From assembly GCF_042683565.1 (NCBI RefSeq), contig NZ_JBHUJW010000043.1, positions 1 through 64,000 on the forward strand: a DNA stretch of 64,000 bases. The letters run 5' to 3'. Every line of letters begins with the position of its first letter. Positions within the stretch are counted from its first letter, which is position 1. Position numbers and translations under genes: made by a program. Of this stretch, positions 40,880-49,658 are shown piece by piece. The DNA comes from Brevibacillus sp042683565 (lineage in GTDB: Bacteria > Bacillota > Bacilli > Brevibacillales > Brevibacillaceae). The notes under the pieces were generated by a model. That model saw only the letters and a program-made list of their open reading frames with translations, did no database searches and was not told where the DNA came from.

Positions 40880-40956
40880 GGCGGTGTAGCTCAGCTGGTT
40901 AGAGCGTTCGGTTCATACCCGAAAGGTCGGGGGTTCGATTCCCTCCGCCGCTACCA
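40880..40956 (+). tRNA. tRNA-Met (CAT), elongator type
   Basis: GGCGGTG at the 5' end with loop TTCATAC gives CAT. The body matches the Bacillus elongator Met tRNA as I remember it, and CCA is encoded. A tRNA-Ile2 with lysidine is less likely. Confidence 0.92.
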
Positions 40957-40972
40957 AATGAAACAGCTTGTG

Positions 40973-41048
40973 GCGGTCGTGGCGAAGGGGTTAACGCACC
41001 GGATTGTGGCTCCGGCATTCGTGGGTTCGAGTCCCATCGATCGCCCCA
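40973..41048 (+). tRNA. tRNA-His (GTG)
   Basis: GCGGTCG pairs with CGATCGC. The loop TTGTGGC gives GTG. The G at 40972 can supply G-1 opposite C73. CCA is encoded. Confidence 0.95.
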
Positions 41049-41065
41049 TACGTGAAATCATAGAG

Positions 41066-41097
41066 AGTGCGGGGAGAATATTCTCCCTGCACTTTTT
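41066..41097 (+). terminator. tRNA array terminator
   Basis: AGTGCGGGGAGAA pairs with TTCTCCCTGCACT, followed by five T residues. Confidence 0.9.
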
Positions 41098-41179
41098 ACA
41101 TACAGCCGAGAATGGATAAGATTCTTATCCGCTACATGTGCAACTTTGGCACCACCAGTTTTCCCGTTTGGCATGAAAA

Positions 41180-41219
41180 GGCCCAGCTCGCATACCAGTG
41201 TTGGCAGCGATGCTGGGCC
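41180..41219 (-). terminator. Terminator of the flavoprotein gene
   Basis: GGCCCAGC pairs with GCTGGGCC. On the minus strand it is followed by TTTT, just past the stop at 41223. Confidence 0.7.
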
Positions 41220-41222
41220 GCT

Positions 41223-42275
41223 TTATTTTTGCAGCATTTGCTTGACCAGTTCGCGGTTGCGCTGCTTGAAGATTTCGCTGTGCGAGGAGACCATGCCGCT
41301 GGAATTGGCTTCCGGCGAAATGAACTGCTTTGCCTTGTTGACGGCATTGGCAGCATCCTGAAAGGCTCCGGCGATCAAGTGCAGCTTGCCGTCGTAGTGG
41401 ACGACATCGCCTGCCGCGTACAGGCCGGGAACGGAAGACTCGCTATAGGAGTTGACGCGCACGTAAAAATCATCGACCAGCGCAATGTCCAGCTCGCTGT
41501 TTTTCAACAGGCTGGCGTCCCGTTCATAGCCGTGGTTGATGATCACGTCATCGACAGCCAGCGTGGTGACCTCGCCTGTCGCATGGTTCGTCAGCTCCAC
41601 GTATTCGACGACCTCGCGATTGGCGGATGCGACGAGGCGCGTAATCGTCGTCTGGAAGAAGCAGGCGGCGGAACTGTTCAGGAACTGGGTGACCTGGGAC
41701 TCATGCGCGGACAGCGTGTCTTTGCGGTAGGTCAGGTACACCTTTTTGGCGACCGGCTCCAGCTCGTTGGCCCAGTCGATGGCAGAGTTTCCGCCGCCCG
41801 AGATGATTACGGTCTTGTCCCGGAAGTAGTTGAGCGACTTCACAGTGTAGTGCAGGTTGGACACCTCGAACTTCTCGGCGCCCTCAAGTTCCAGCTTTTG
41901 CGGCGTCAATATACCGCCTCCGACTGCGACGATCACGGTCCTGGAGTAGTGGAGATTGCCAGAGGCTGCGCGCAAGACAAAAATCCCTTCCTCGTTGCGG
42001 GAGATCGCCACCACTTTTTCGTTCAGAACGACTTCCGGGTGAAAGGTCAGCCCTTGAGCGACGATCTGCTCGATCAGTTTGGCACCGGGAATCGGGGTGA
42101 GTCCGCCGACATCCCAGATCATTTTTTCCGGATACACATGAAGTTTTCCGCCCAGGTGGGGCTGAAATTCGATCAGTTTCGTCTTCATTTCGCGAAGCCC
42201 GCTATAAAAACTGGAGTAGAGACCGGCGGGGCCTCCTCCGATGATGGTCACATCAAACAGCTCGTGTTGCTCCAT
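41223..42275 (-). CDS. Ferredoxin-NADP reductase-like flavoprotein (YumC/YcgT type)
   Basis: The 350-residue thioredoxin-reductase-like two-domain flavoprotein has FAD motif IIGGGPAGLYSSFY, NADP motif VIISGGGNSAIDWA and a C-terminal GLYAAGDVVHY FAD site. There is no CxxC redox pair, which marks the ferredoxin/flavodoxin reductase type rather than thioredoxin reductase. The ATG at 42275 has AGGAG eight bases ahead, and the in-frame GTG nine bases upstream does not. A Fur box at 42310-42324 lies in its promoter, so iron starvation probably induces it. Its likely role is to supply electrons for iron release from siderophores, inferred from context. Confidence 0.88.
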   Translation of the reverse strand: MEQHELFDVTIIGGGPAGLYSSFYSGLREMKTKLIEFQPHLGGKLHVYPEKMIWDVGGLTPIPGAKLIEQIVAQGLTFHPEVVLNEKVVAISRNEEGIFVLRAASGNLHYSRTVIVAVGGGILTPQKLELEGAEKFEVSNLHYTVKSLNYFRDKTVIISGGGNSAIDWANELEPVAKKVYLTYRKDTLSAHESQVTQFLNSSAACFFQTTITRLVASANREVVEYVELTNHATGEVTTLAVDDVIINHGYERDASLLKNSELDIALVDDFYVRVNSYSESSVPGLYAAGDVVHYDGKLHLIAGAFQDAANAVNKAKQFISPEANSSGMVSSHSEIFKQRNRELVKQMLQK

Positions 42276-42309
42276 CTGCTTCACTCCTGGATATTCTTGT
42301 ATATGTAAC

Positions 42310-42324
42310 TGATTATCATTCTCA
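42310..42324. promoter_or_regulatory. Fur box of the flavoprotein gene
   Basis: TGATTATCATTCTCA fits the 7-1-7 Fur box with two mismatches, 35 bases ahead of the minus-strand start. Confidence 0.75.
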
Positions 42325-42370
42325 TCAAATTATAAGGTGTTTTCTCCCCGGTGACAACCTTTATTCCCTA

Positions 42371-42399
42371 TTGACACAATGATGGAACGCCCTTATATT
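42371..42399 (+). promoter_or_regulatory. Promoter of the siderophore operon
   Basis: TTGACA at 42371-42376 and TATATT at 42394-42399 are 17 bases apart. The Fur box begins 13 bases downstream. Confidence 0.7.
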
Positions 42400-42411
42400 A
42401 TATAACGGTAT

Positions 42412-42426
42412 TGATAATCATTATCA
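42412..42426. promoter_or_regulatory. Fur box of the siderophore operon
   Basis: TGATAATCATTATCA is a perfect 7-1-7 Fur box. Placed over the transcription start, it should block the operon when iron is sufficient. Confidence 0.92.
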
Positions 42427-42476
42427 CATATGATCTGCCGCCCTTCTTTTCATTCTGCAATTGGAGGTACATAGCC

Positions 42477-43268
42477 ATGGTCCGGATGTATACCGAGGAA
42501 TTGAACATTGGATACGGGGATCGCCTGATTGTAAAGGCGCTCAGCGTACAAATCCCGGATAAAAAAATCACGACAATCATCGGCTCAAACGGCTGTGGCA
42601 AATCGACCCTGCTGAAAGCCATGACCCGGATCATTTCCCACCAGTCCGGCGCCGTCATCCTGGATGGAGAGAGCATTGCAAAAGAAAACACGAAGGCGCT
42701 CGCGCGAAAACTGGCGATTCTGCCACAGACCCCCGAGAGCGCGAGCGGACTTACCGTGGGCGAGCTTGTCTCGTACGGACGCTTTCCATATCAGACGGGC
42801 TTTGGGCGCTTGACGAAAAAAGACTACGAAGCCATCGACTGGGCGCTCGAGGTCACGGGCACGAAAGAATTCAAATATCGGACTGTGGACGCCTTGTCCG
42901 GAGGCCAGCGTCAACGCGTCTGGATCGCCATGGCTCTGGCGCAGGAGACGGAGATCATCTTCCTGGATGAGCCTACGACCTATCTGGACATGGCGCACCA
43001 GCTGGAGGTACTGGAGCTTTTGCAAAAGCTGAACGTCGAGCAGGGCCGCACGATTGTGATGGTGCTTCACGATTTGAACCAGGCCGCTCGCTTTGCGGAC
43101 TTCATGATTGCCCTCAAAGACGGCCAGGTCGTCAAGGCAGGCGGATGTGAAGAAGTCATGCAGCCTGATGTCCTCAAAAAGGTATTTCAGATCGACGCAG
43201 AGATCGGGCGCGATCCGCGAACCAACAAACCGATGTGCATCACATACAACTTGGCAAAGGGAGATTAG
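42477..43268 (+). CDS. Iron-siderophore ABC ATPase (FecE/YusV type)
   Basis: The ATG at 42477 is preceded by GGAGG. The 263 residues include GSNGCGKST, LSGGQRQR, IIFLDEPTTYLD and HDLNQAARFAD, the FecE class. It powers the two permeases encoded at 44266 and 45273. This ATPase-first order is unusual because the receptor usually leads. A perfect Fur box lies upstream. Confidence 0.9.
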   Translation: MVRMYTEELNIGYGDRLIVKALSVQIPDKKITTIIGSNGCGKSTLLKAMTRIISHQSGAVILDGESIAKENTKALARKLAILPQTPESASGLTVGELVSYGRFPYQTGFGRLTKKDYEAIDWALEVTGTKEFKYRTVDALSGGQRQRVWIAMALAQETEIIFLDEPTTYLDMAHQLEVLELLQKLNVEQGRTIVMVLHDLNQAARFADFMIALKDGQVVKAGGCEEVMQPDVLKKVFQIDAEIGRDPRTNKPMCITYNLAKGD

Positions 43269-43271
43269 TTT

Positions 43272-44195
43272 ATGAACAAGTTTTGGGTTTCATTTCTGCT
43301 CGTCCTCATGTTCATCGTCAGCGCATGCGGGGCACAGCCCAAGGCAGAGGACAAGGGGCCAGCGCAGGAAGCAAAAACCGGAACCATCACCTATCAGTCG
43401 GAAAACGGTCCGATTGAAGTGCCTGCCAATCCGCAGCGCGTCGTCGTGCTTTCTTCGTTCGCAGGCAATGTGATGGCTCTGCATGTCAATCTCGTAGGCG
43501 TAGACTCCTGGTCGAAGATGAATCCGCGTTTTCGCGACGGCTTGAAAGACGTGGCAGAAGTATCGGAAGAAAACGTGGAAAAAATCATCGAGCTGAACCC
43601 GGACCTGATCATCGGTCTGTCCAGCACGAAAAACCTCGACAAGCTGAAACAGATCGCACCAACCGTTACCTTTACATACGGCAAGGTCGACTACCTGACC
43701 CAGCACATCGAGATCGGCAAGCTGCTGAACAAGGAAAAAGAAGCCCGCGAGTGGGTGGAAGATTTCAAATTGCGCGCGCAAGAAGCAGGAAAAGAGATTC
43801 GGGCGAAAATCGGGGAAAACGCGACGGTGTCCGTCATTGAAAACTTCGACAAGCAGCTTTACGTATTCGGCGACAACTGGGGGAGGGGAACCGAAATCCT
43901 CTACCAGGAAATGAAGCTGAAAATGCCTGAAAAGGTAAAAGAAATGGCGCTGAAGGAAGGCTACTACGCGCTGTCTCTGGAAGTGCTGCCGCAGTTCGCA
44001 GGCGATTACCTGATTTTCAGCAAAAACTCGGACGCGGACAACGCCTTCACCCAGACCAATACGTACAAAAATATTCCAGCAGTGAAAAACAACCGCGTGT
44101 TTGAAGCGAATGCAAAAGAGTTTTACTTCAACGATCCCGTCACGCTCGAATACCAATTGTCGTTCTTCATCGAGCACTTCCTGGGAAAAAAATAA
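43272..44195 (+). CDS. Iron-siderophore-binding lipoprotein
   Basis: The 307-residue lipoprotein has lipobox VSAC (Cys near 19) and a charged linker. A class III binding fold follows, with QRVVVLSSFAGNVMALHV and LNPDLIIG blocks and a single backbone helix. It belongs to the FeuA/YfiY/FhuD-like group that binds ferric siderophores outside the cell. The ligand cannot be read from the sequence. It is three bases after the ATPase gene, and a stem-loop separates it from the permeases. Confidence 0.88.
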   Translation: MNKFWVSFLLVLMFIVSACGAQPKAEDKGPAQEAKTGTITYQSENGPIEVPANPQRVVVLSSFAGNVMALHVNLVGVDSWSKMNPRFRDGLKDVAEVSEENVEKIIELNPDLIIGLSSTKNLDKLKQIAPTVTFTYGKVDYLTQHIEIGKLLNKEKEAREWVEDFKLRAQEAGKEIRAKIGENATVSVIENFDKQLYVFGDNWGRGTEILYQEMKLKMPEKVKEMALKEGYYALSLEVLPQFAGDYLIFSKNSDADNAFTQTNTYKNIPAVKNNRVFEANAKEFYFNDPVTLEYQLSFFIEHFLGKK

Positions 44196-44203
44196 TGGAC
44201 AGG

Positions 44204-44234
44204 GAAGGAATTCTTGCCGCGTGAGAATTCCTTC
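44204..44234 (+). terminator. Intra-operon stem-loop
   Basis: GAAGGAATTCT pairs perfectly with AGAATTCCTTC around nine bases. Only a short T run follows. It probably attenuates or stabilises, keeping receptor mRNA above permease mRNA. Confidence 0.6.
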
Positions 44235-44265
44235 TCCTTTACTTTGAAGAAAAGTGAGCAGAACC

Positions 44266-45273
44266 ATGAATAATGAGAAACGGCGTTTATATCATTTTGG
44301 ACCAAAACTGATCGCTGCGCTCCTCGTCTTTTTGGCGACGTTTGTCATCGCCATGGTCTTCGGGGCAGCGGACACCACACTGCGGGACGTATGGCTGGCT
44401 TTGACCACTTCCGCTGCCGGCGAAAAATTGTCCCTCATTCGTGAAATCAGGCTTCCGCGCGAAATAGCCGCCATCTTTGTCGGGGCGGCTCTGTCTGTAG
44501 CGGGAGCGATCATGCAGGGGATGACGCGAAATCCACTCGCGGACCCCGGCTTGCTCGGACTGTCCGCAGGCGCGAACGCAGCTCTGGCGATTGCGCTGGC
44601 CATGCTTCCTGGGATCAGTTACCTTGGCATTATGATCGCATGCTTTATCGGGGCAGCGGCCGGGGCTCTCCTGGTGTTTGGGATGGGCTCGCTGAAAAAA
44701 GGGGGGTTTTCCCCGCTGCGCATGGTCTTGGCAGGATCGGCGGTATCCGCGTTTTTGTACGCGGTTGCGGAAGGAGTAGGGCTGACCTTCAAAATTTCCA
44801 AGGACGTATCCATGTGGACAGCAGGCGGCGTGATCGGAACGTCGTGGATTCAGCTGCAAATGATCGTCCCGTTTATTACGGTCGGCATTATTTTGTCCCT
44901 CATCTTGTCGAGACAGCTGACCATTCTTAGCCTGAGCGAAGAAGTGGCGGTGGGCCTCGGGCAGAAAACGATGCTGGTTAAAGCGGTTCTGTTCGTCGTC
45001 ATCATCTTGCTGGCGGGGGCGTCGGTAGCGCTTGTTGGCAATATGGCCTTTATCGGCCTGATGATTCCGCACATGGTGCGTCCCGTCGTCGGTACGGATT
45101 ACCGTTACATCATCCCGATGTCCGCTGTCGCAGGAGCTTCCTTCATGCTGCTGGCTGATTTGCTCGGGCGGATCATCAACGCCCCCTATGAAACACCGGT
45201 TGCCGCGATCGTAGCGATGCTCGGGCTGCCATTCTTCCTGTTGATCGTTCGCCAAAGGGGGAGAGCGTTCTGA
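44266..45273 (+). CDS. Iron-siderophore ABC permease, FecCD family, first subunit
   Basis: It has about 335 residues and nine or ten membrane helices. IMQGMTRNPLADPGLLGLSAG and MAFIGLMIPHMVRPVVGTDYR are the FecCD signature blocks. The start is placed at the ATG at 44266. The ribosome site is weak and the GTG at 44254 is an alternative. It overlaps the second permease by one base (TGATG), so the two form a heterodimeric channel, as in FeuBC. Confidence 0.85.
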   Translation: MNNEKRRLYHFGPKLIAALLVFLATFVIAMVFGAADTTLRDVWLALTTSAAGEKLSLIREIRLPREIAAIFVGAALSVAGAIMQGMTRNPLADPGLLGLSAGANAALAIALAMLPGISYLGIMIACFIGAAAGALLVFGMGSLKKGGFSPLRMVLAGSAVSAFLYAVAEGVGLTFKISKDVSMWTAGGVIGTSWIQLQMIVPFITVGIILSLILSRQLTILSLSEEVAVGLGQKTMLVKAVLFVVIILLAGASVALVGNMAFIGLMIPHMVRPVVGTDYRYIIPMSAVAGASFMLLADLLGRIINAPYETPVAAIVAMLGLPFFLLIVRQRGRAF

Positions 45274-46280
45274 TGATTCATCCAGCGATAATCAGAAAAC
45301 AGCGCATGATCGCAGGCGTGCTTGTGCTCTTGACGGTGGCGGCAGTGGTTCTCGGAATGGGCATGGGCTATGCGTCCTTGTCCTATGATCGGCTGATTCC
45401 TGTGCTGCTCGGACATGGTACGTTCAAGGAAGAGTTCATCCTGTTCTCCATCCGTTTGCCGCGTCTTGTCATCACCTGGCTCGCGGGCATGGCGCTGGCG
45501 TTGTCCGGGGCGATCCTGCAAGGCGTCACGCGAAACGATCTGGCAGAGCCAGGAGTGATCGGGATCAATTCGGGGGCAGGGGTTGCGATCGCGCTGTTCT
45601 TTTTATTCGTCCCGATCGAGGCAGGCTCTTTCGTCTATGTGCTGCCGCTCGTAGCTTTTGCCGGGGCCATGCTGACCGCTGTCTGCATTTACGCCTTTTC
45701 CTGCGACCGCCATGCCGGACTTTCGCCCGTGCGAATCGTGCTCGTTGGGGTTGGCTTTTCTCTGGCCCTCTCCGGGGTGATGATCGTGCTGATCTCGTCA
45801 GCGGAGCGGGCGAAGGTGGACTTCATCGCCAAATGGCTGGCAGGGAACATCTGGGGAACGGACTGGCCGTTCATCCTGGCCATCTTGCCGTGGCTGTGCA
45901 TCCTCATCCCGTTTACGCTGTACAAGGCCAATCGGTTGAACCTGCTGGCGCAAAATGAACCAGTCGCGATTGGAGTGGGGCTCGCCATTGAACGGGAGAG
46001 GCTTACACTGCTGCTTACGGCAGTGGCTTTGGCGGCATCGGCGGTGTCTGTCACGGGCGGCATCGCGTTCATCGGTCTGTTGGCGCCGCATTTGGCCAAA
46101 GCGCTGATCGGGCCGCGCCATCAGCTCAATATCCCCGTAGCCATTCTTCTCGGTGGCTTTTTGCTGCTCGTCGCAGATACGATCGGGCACAATCTGGCCG
46201 AGCCGGATGGCATTCCCGCAGGCGTGATGGTTGCGTTTATCGGAGCGCCGTACTTATTGTACCTGTTGTGGAAAAAATAA
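45273..46280 (+). CDS. Iron-siderophore ABC permease, FecCD family, second subunit
   Basis: The 335-residue FecCD permease has ILQGVTRNDLAEPGVIGINSG and IAFIGLLAPHLAKALIGPRH blocks and about ten helices. Its translation is coupled to the first permease by the TGATG overlap. It ends the operon, with a strong terminator 10 bases on. Confidence 0.9.
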   Translation: MIHPAIIRKQRMIAGVLVLLTVAAVVLGMGMGYASLSYDRLIPVLLGHGTFKEEFILFSIRLPRLVITWLAGMALALSGAILQGVTRNDLAEPGVIGINSGAGVAIALFFLFVPIEAGSFVYVLPLVAFAGAMLTAVCIYAFSCDRHAGLSPVRIVLVGVGFSLALSGVMIVLISSAERAKVDFIAKWLAGNIWGTDWPFILAILPWLCILIPFTLYKANRLNLLAQNEPVAIGVGLAIERERLTLLLTAVALAASAVSVTGGIAFIGLLAPHLAKALIGPRHQLNIPVAILLGGFLLLVADTIGHNLAEPDGIPAGVMVAFIGAPYLLYLLWKK

Positions 46281-46289
46281 ACGATGAGA

Positions 46290-46337
46290 AGAGAGCAGGC
46301 GCATGACACGGTGAAGTGCAGCCCTGCTCTTTTTTTT
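46290..46337 (+). terminator. Siderophore operon terminator
   Basis: AAGAGAGCAGG pairs with CCTGCTCTT, followed by a run of T residues. Confidence 0.85.
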
Positions 46338-46549
46338 GCCGGAGATTCCATTCGTCGCACGCATTTTTGTACAAAGCCCGCGTCGGGACGAGCAACTGCT
46401 TCCATTGTGTCAGCAGCTTGCGCTGGTCAAGCGGCCGGCAGCGGGCGAACGGAAGGGTGCAAACTATGCTCGCCGTGAATACATAGCGGAGCGTCATCAA
46501 TTCCGTTACACTACTATTCATAAGACGTGGATATTTGGAGGCAGAAAAA

Positions 46550-47458
46550 ATGAAACAAGGTGTCCTGTACGGAATCCTGGCTTATTTGGCTTGGGGGACG
46601 CTCCCTTTGTACTGGAAGCTGTTTCAGAGCATGGGAGCCTGGGAAATCCTTGCGCACCGCATTGTCTGGTCACTTGTCTTTGTCCTTGTCATCATTCTCG
46701 TAACGAAGCGCTGGGCCAATCTGTGGGGGGCGGCGCCCGGCAAAAAGCTGAAGGGGGCCTTGCTTCTTTGCTCGCTTTTGATTAGCGCGAACTGGCTTTT
46801 GTACATCTGGGCGGTCAATCACGACCATGTGATGGAAGCGAGTCTCGGCTACTACATGAACCCGCTGATCAGCGTGCTGCTCGGAGTCGTTTTTTTGCAG
46901 GAAAAGCTCGCAAAAGCCCAGTGGGCCGCGCTCGCGATGGCAGCCGCCGGCGTTCTGTACATCACGGTTCAGTACGGTCAGGTGCCCTATATTGCCTTGT
47001 CTCTTGCGCTGACCTTCGCCTTTTACGGGCTGGCGAAGAAAGTGGTCAATCTGGAAGCGATGTTCGGCCTGGCGTGGGAGACGGTCTTCGTGGCTCCGAT
47101 CGCCCTGCTTTACCTTTTTCTGATTCAGGCCGGCGGGACGGAAACGGCATTTGCCATGGAGTGGTGGAGGATCGTTTTGCTCATGCTCGCAGGCGTAGGG
47201 ACGGCCATGCCGCTGTACTGGTTCGCGCAGGCGACCAAACGGCTGCCGCTGTCGACGCTCGGCTTCCTCCAGTATCTCTCTCCGACTATCCAGCTGCTCA
47301 GTGCCGTTTTTTTGTTTGGCGAGCCATTCACGATGACGCACTTGATCTCCTTTGCCCTGATCTGGGGGGCGCTGGTTGTCTTCACGGTTAGCACGATGCG
47401 AAAGAAGAGCGCAGCTGTCCCGGCGTCTTCGGATCTGCAGCTGAAAAAGCAGGCGTAG
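46550..47458 (+). CDS. rarD: RarD-type EamA transporter
   Basis: It has 302 residues and ten predicted membrane helices in two EamA halves. GVLYGILAYLAWGTLPLYWK and ANWLLYIWAVNHDHVMEASLGYYMNPL are signature RarD blocks (drug/metabolite transporter superfamily). The ATG at 46550 has GGAGG ahead. The substrate is unknown, and the name comes from chloramphenicol-sensitivity genes in other bacteria. It is monocistronic with its own terminator. The 200 bases upstream hold no gene. Confidence 0.88.
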   Translation: MKQGVLYGILAYLAWGTLPLYWKLFQSMGAWEILAHRIVWSLVFVLVIILVTKRWANLWGAAPGKKLKGALLLCSLLISANWLLYIWAVNHDHVMEASLGYYMNPLISVLLGVVFLQEKLAKAQWAALAMAAAGVLYITVQYGQVPYIALSLALTFAFYGLAKKVVNLEAMFGLAWETVFVAPIALLYLFLIQAGGTETAFAMEWWRIVLLMLAGVGTAMPLYWFAQATKRLPLSTLGFLQYLSPTIQLLSAVFLFGEPFTMTHLISFALIWGALVVFTVSTMRKKSAAVPASSDLQLKKQA

Positions 47459-47472
47459 CGGCAACAAAAAGG

Positions 47473-47520
47473 AAACTCCTGGCAAGCCCCCGGATAACCG
47501 GTACTTGTCAGGAGTTTTTT
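47473..47520. terminator. Terminator after rarD
   Basis: AAACTCCTGGCAAG pairs with CTTGTCAGGAGTTT, followed by T residues. It also lies past the end of the convergent pdxK. Confidence 0.85.
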
Positions 47521-47536
47521 CTGCAGGCAACAATTC

Positions 47537-48352
47537 TTAGGCTTGTTTGGCGCGGCGGTATGCGCCGTGATTGGTCGGTCCTACGTACTGGTTCAGGGCA
47601 AACGAGTGGCGGATCGCTTCTGTGATGAATTCTTTCGCCACGTTGACGGCATCGCGTACAGAGCTGCCTTTGGCCAGTTCCGCGCAGATGGCAGCGGAGT
47701 AGGTGCAGCCGGCGCCGTGCGTGAAGCTCGTCTCAAAGCGCTCCGACTCCAGCACTTCCACGGATTGGCCGTCATAATACACGTCTACGGCATGGTCGTG
47801 CTGCAACTTGCTGCCGCCTTTGACGACGACGTAAGAGGTGCCGAAGTCGTGGATGCGCTTGGCCGCTTCTTTCATGTCGTCCACGCTCTTCAAAGCGCCC
47901 AGTCCGCTCAAGATGCCCGCCTCGAACAAGTTCGGAGTCGCTACCGTAGCGCGCGGCAGCAACACTTCGCGCAGGCTCACGGCAATCTCCGGATGGAGGG
48001 CTTCGTCTGCTCCCTTGCAGATCATCACAGGATCGACGACGACGTTTTTCAGCTGGAACTGCTCGATTTTGCGGGCAGCCAGTTCTACCAGTTCAGTGGT
48101 GCCGAGCATGCCGGTTTTGACAGCATCTACGCCGATTCCGGTGAGCACGGTTTCCAACTGCTTCTCCAGTACGGCTACATCGATCGGAAATACTTCGTGA
48201 AACCAGCCGTTGTGCGGGTCTTGCGCGACGATAACGGTGAGGGCGGTCATACCGAAGACGCCAAGCTCCTGGAATGTTTTGAGGTCAGCCTGGAGTCCGG
48301 CGCCGCCGCTCGTGTCCGAACCAGCGATAGTGAGTGCTTTGCGCATAGTCAT
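47537..48352 (-). CDS. pdxK: Pyridoxine/pyridoxal/pyridoxamine kinase (ThiD-like)
   Basis: The 271-residue ribokinase-fold protein of the ThiD family is very like Bacillus PdxK. ALTIAGSDTSGGAGLQADLK, VVDPVMICKGADEALHP and SFTHGAGCTYSAA are the diagnostic blocks, with the catalytic Cys in GAGCT. PdxK phosphorylates B6 vitamers, and some members also act on hydroxymethylpyrimidine. The start at ATG 48352 has AAGGGAG nine bases ahead, and the ATG six bases later is nearly as good. It is monocistronic. Confidence 0.88.
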   Translation of the reverse strand: MTMRKALTIAGSDTSGGAGLQADLKTFQELGVFGMTALTVIVAQDPHNGWFHEVFPIDVAVLEKQLETVLTGIGVDAVKTGMLGTTELVELAARKIEQFQLKNVVVDPVMICKGADEALHPEIAVSLREVLLPRATVATPNLFEAGILSGLGALKSVDDMKEAAKRIHDFGTSYVVVKGGSKLQHDHAVDVYYDGQSVEVLESERFETSFTHGAGCTYSAAICAELAKGSSVRDAVNVAKEFITEAIRHSFALNQYVGPTNHGAYRRAKQA

Positions 48353-48490
48353 AATCCTTGTCTCCCTTGTTTTCGAGTAGGCACGTACAGCACCAGGCAG
48401 GATACGTATTCCCGAACTGTACTGCACTGTAATGTACTACCTCTATTGAAAAGGAAAAATACGGCGGTGTCAATAATATCCCCGAAAGCG

Positions 48491-48523
48491 AAAAAAGCCG
48501 CCCTCCCGTTTGGGGAGAAGCGG
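48491..48523 (-). terminator. Terminator of the small minus-strand gene
   Basis: On the minus strand CCGCTTCTCCCC pairs with GGGAGGGCGG and is followed by six T residues, 17 bases past the stop at 48540. Confidence 0.75.
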
Positions 48524-48539
48524 TTGCAAGCAGCATGAA

Positions 48540-48710
48540 CTATTTCAAGGATACGGCGTGATGAAAAGAGAAGCTGATTGGCGTAGACATGGACTTGGAA
48601 CGCGCGGATGCGAGCTGCTTGGCTTGCTTGGCGGCTTCAAACATGCTAGGTGCCTTGATGATCTCTACCCATTTGCGTGTGGCGGTTTCAAACAGAAAAC
48701 GATAAATGGT
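48540..48710 (-). CDS. Small hypothetical protein, 56 residues
   Basis: The ATG at 48710 has AGAGGG 11 bases ahead. The sequence (TIYRFLFETATRKWVEIIKA, then FEAAKQAKQLAS) is beta then helix and not membrane-like. The strong terminator just behind supports a real gene. The family is not recognised. A longer reading from a GTG at 48743 has no ribosome site. Confidence 0.5.
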   Translation of the reverse strand, partial: TIYRFLFETATRKWVEIIKAPSMFEAAKQAKQLASARSKSMSTPISFSFHHAVSLK

Positions 48711-48933
48711 CATCTTCGATCTGCCCTCTCGTGTTTTCTTCACAATTTGATTGTAGCAACGATTCGTACGAAGCAGGTTAGCGCTTTGTTACAGCATTTT
48801 GAAGAACATGTAACGACTGTGTGAACATGAAAAATTTTCGTGAGGAAGATGTTACATTTTCCCTTTTGCTACGTCTATAGGATGTGTACCCAAATTTTCC
48901 ATTTCCGATTAAAACATGAGGGGCGTAACAGAG

Positions 48934-49635
48934 ATGGCAAATGCAACAGGCGAGCTGACGGTGACGGGGGTCAACCACAGCTACGGCACGGGTAAGATCA
49001 AGGTGCCCGTGCTTTTTGACATCAACCTGCACATTGCGCAGGGGGAATTCGTAGCGCTCTGCGGATCTTCAGGATCGGGCAAATCGACCCTCCTGAATCT
49101 GCTGGCGGGCTTGACGCGGCCGGACGAAGGCTCTGTGGTGGTCAGCGGGGAAGAAATATCACGCTACAGCGAGAACGAGCTGTGCTTGTTCAGGCGGCGG
49201 AGCATGGGCTTCATTTTCCAATCATACAACCTGCTGCCCAACCTGACCGCGCTGGAAAACGTGGAGCTGCCGCTGATCTTCGCCGGAGAAAGCGTGCGCA
49301 AACGCCGGGCGAGAGCGACCGAGATTCTTGAGCGGGTCGGCTTGGCGGGAAGACTCGATCACAAGCCGAACGAGCTTAGCGGCGGGCAGCAGCAGCGGGT
49401 CAGTATCGCGCGGGCGCTCGTAAATGAACCGAGCATCATTTTGGCGGACGAGCCGACAGGCAATCTGGACAGCAAGACCGAGCAGGAAATTCTGGCCCTC
49501 ATGCGGCAAATGAACAAGGAAAGAGGGACTACGTTCATCATCGTTACCCATGAGCAGGAAGTAGCCGAGCAATCAGACCGGGTCATTTATTTGCAGGACG
49601 GACGGGTCGTACAAAAAAGGACAAGACCAGCGTAG
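48934..49635 (+). CDS. ABC transporter ATPase (MacB/LolD type)
   Basis: The 233-residue ATPase has GSSGSGKST, FIFQSYNLLPNL, LSGGQQQR and IILADEPTGNLD. The ATG at 48934 has GAGGGG ten bases ahead, and the ATG six codons upstream lacks a site. It leads a three-gene MacAB-like operon with a permease and two-part adaptor, distinct from the operon at 17 kb. Confidence 0.88.
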   Translation: MANATGELTVTGVNHSYGTGKIKVPVLFDINLHIAQGEFVALCGSSGSGKSTLLNLLAGLTRPDEGSVVVSGEEISRYSENELCLFRRRSMGFIFQSYNLLPNLTALENVELPLIFAGESVRKRRARATEILERVGLAGRLDHKPNELSGGQQQRVSIARALVNEPSIILADEPTGNLDSKTEQEILALMRQMNKERGTTFIIVTHEQEVAEQSDRVIYLQDGRVVQKRTRPA

Positions 49636-49658
49636 CAGAGGGTATGAGGTGAACGAAA

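Noticed and set aside
41223..42275. Thioredoxin reductase
   Set aside because: The redox-active CxxC between the FAD and NADP domains is missing.
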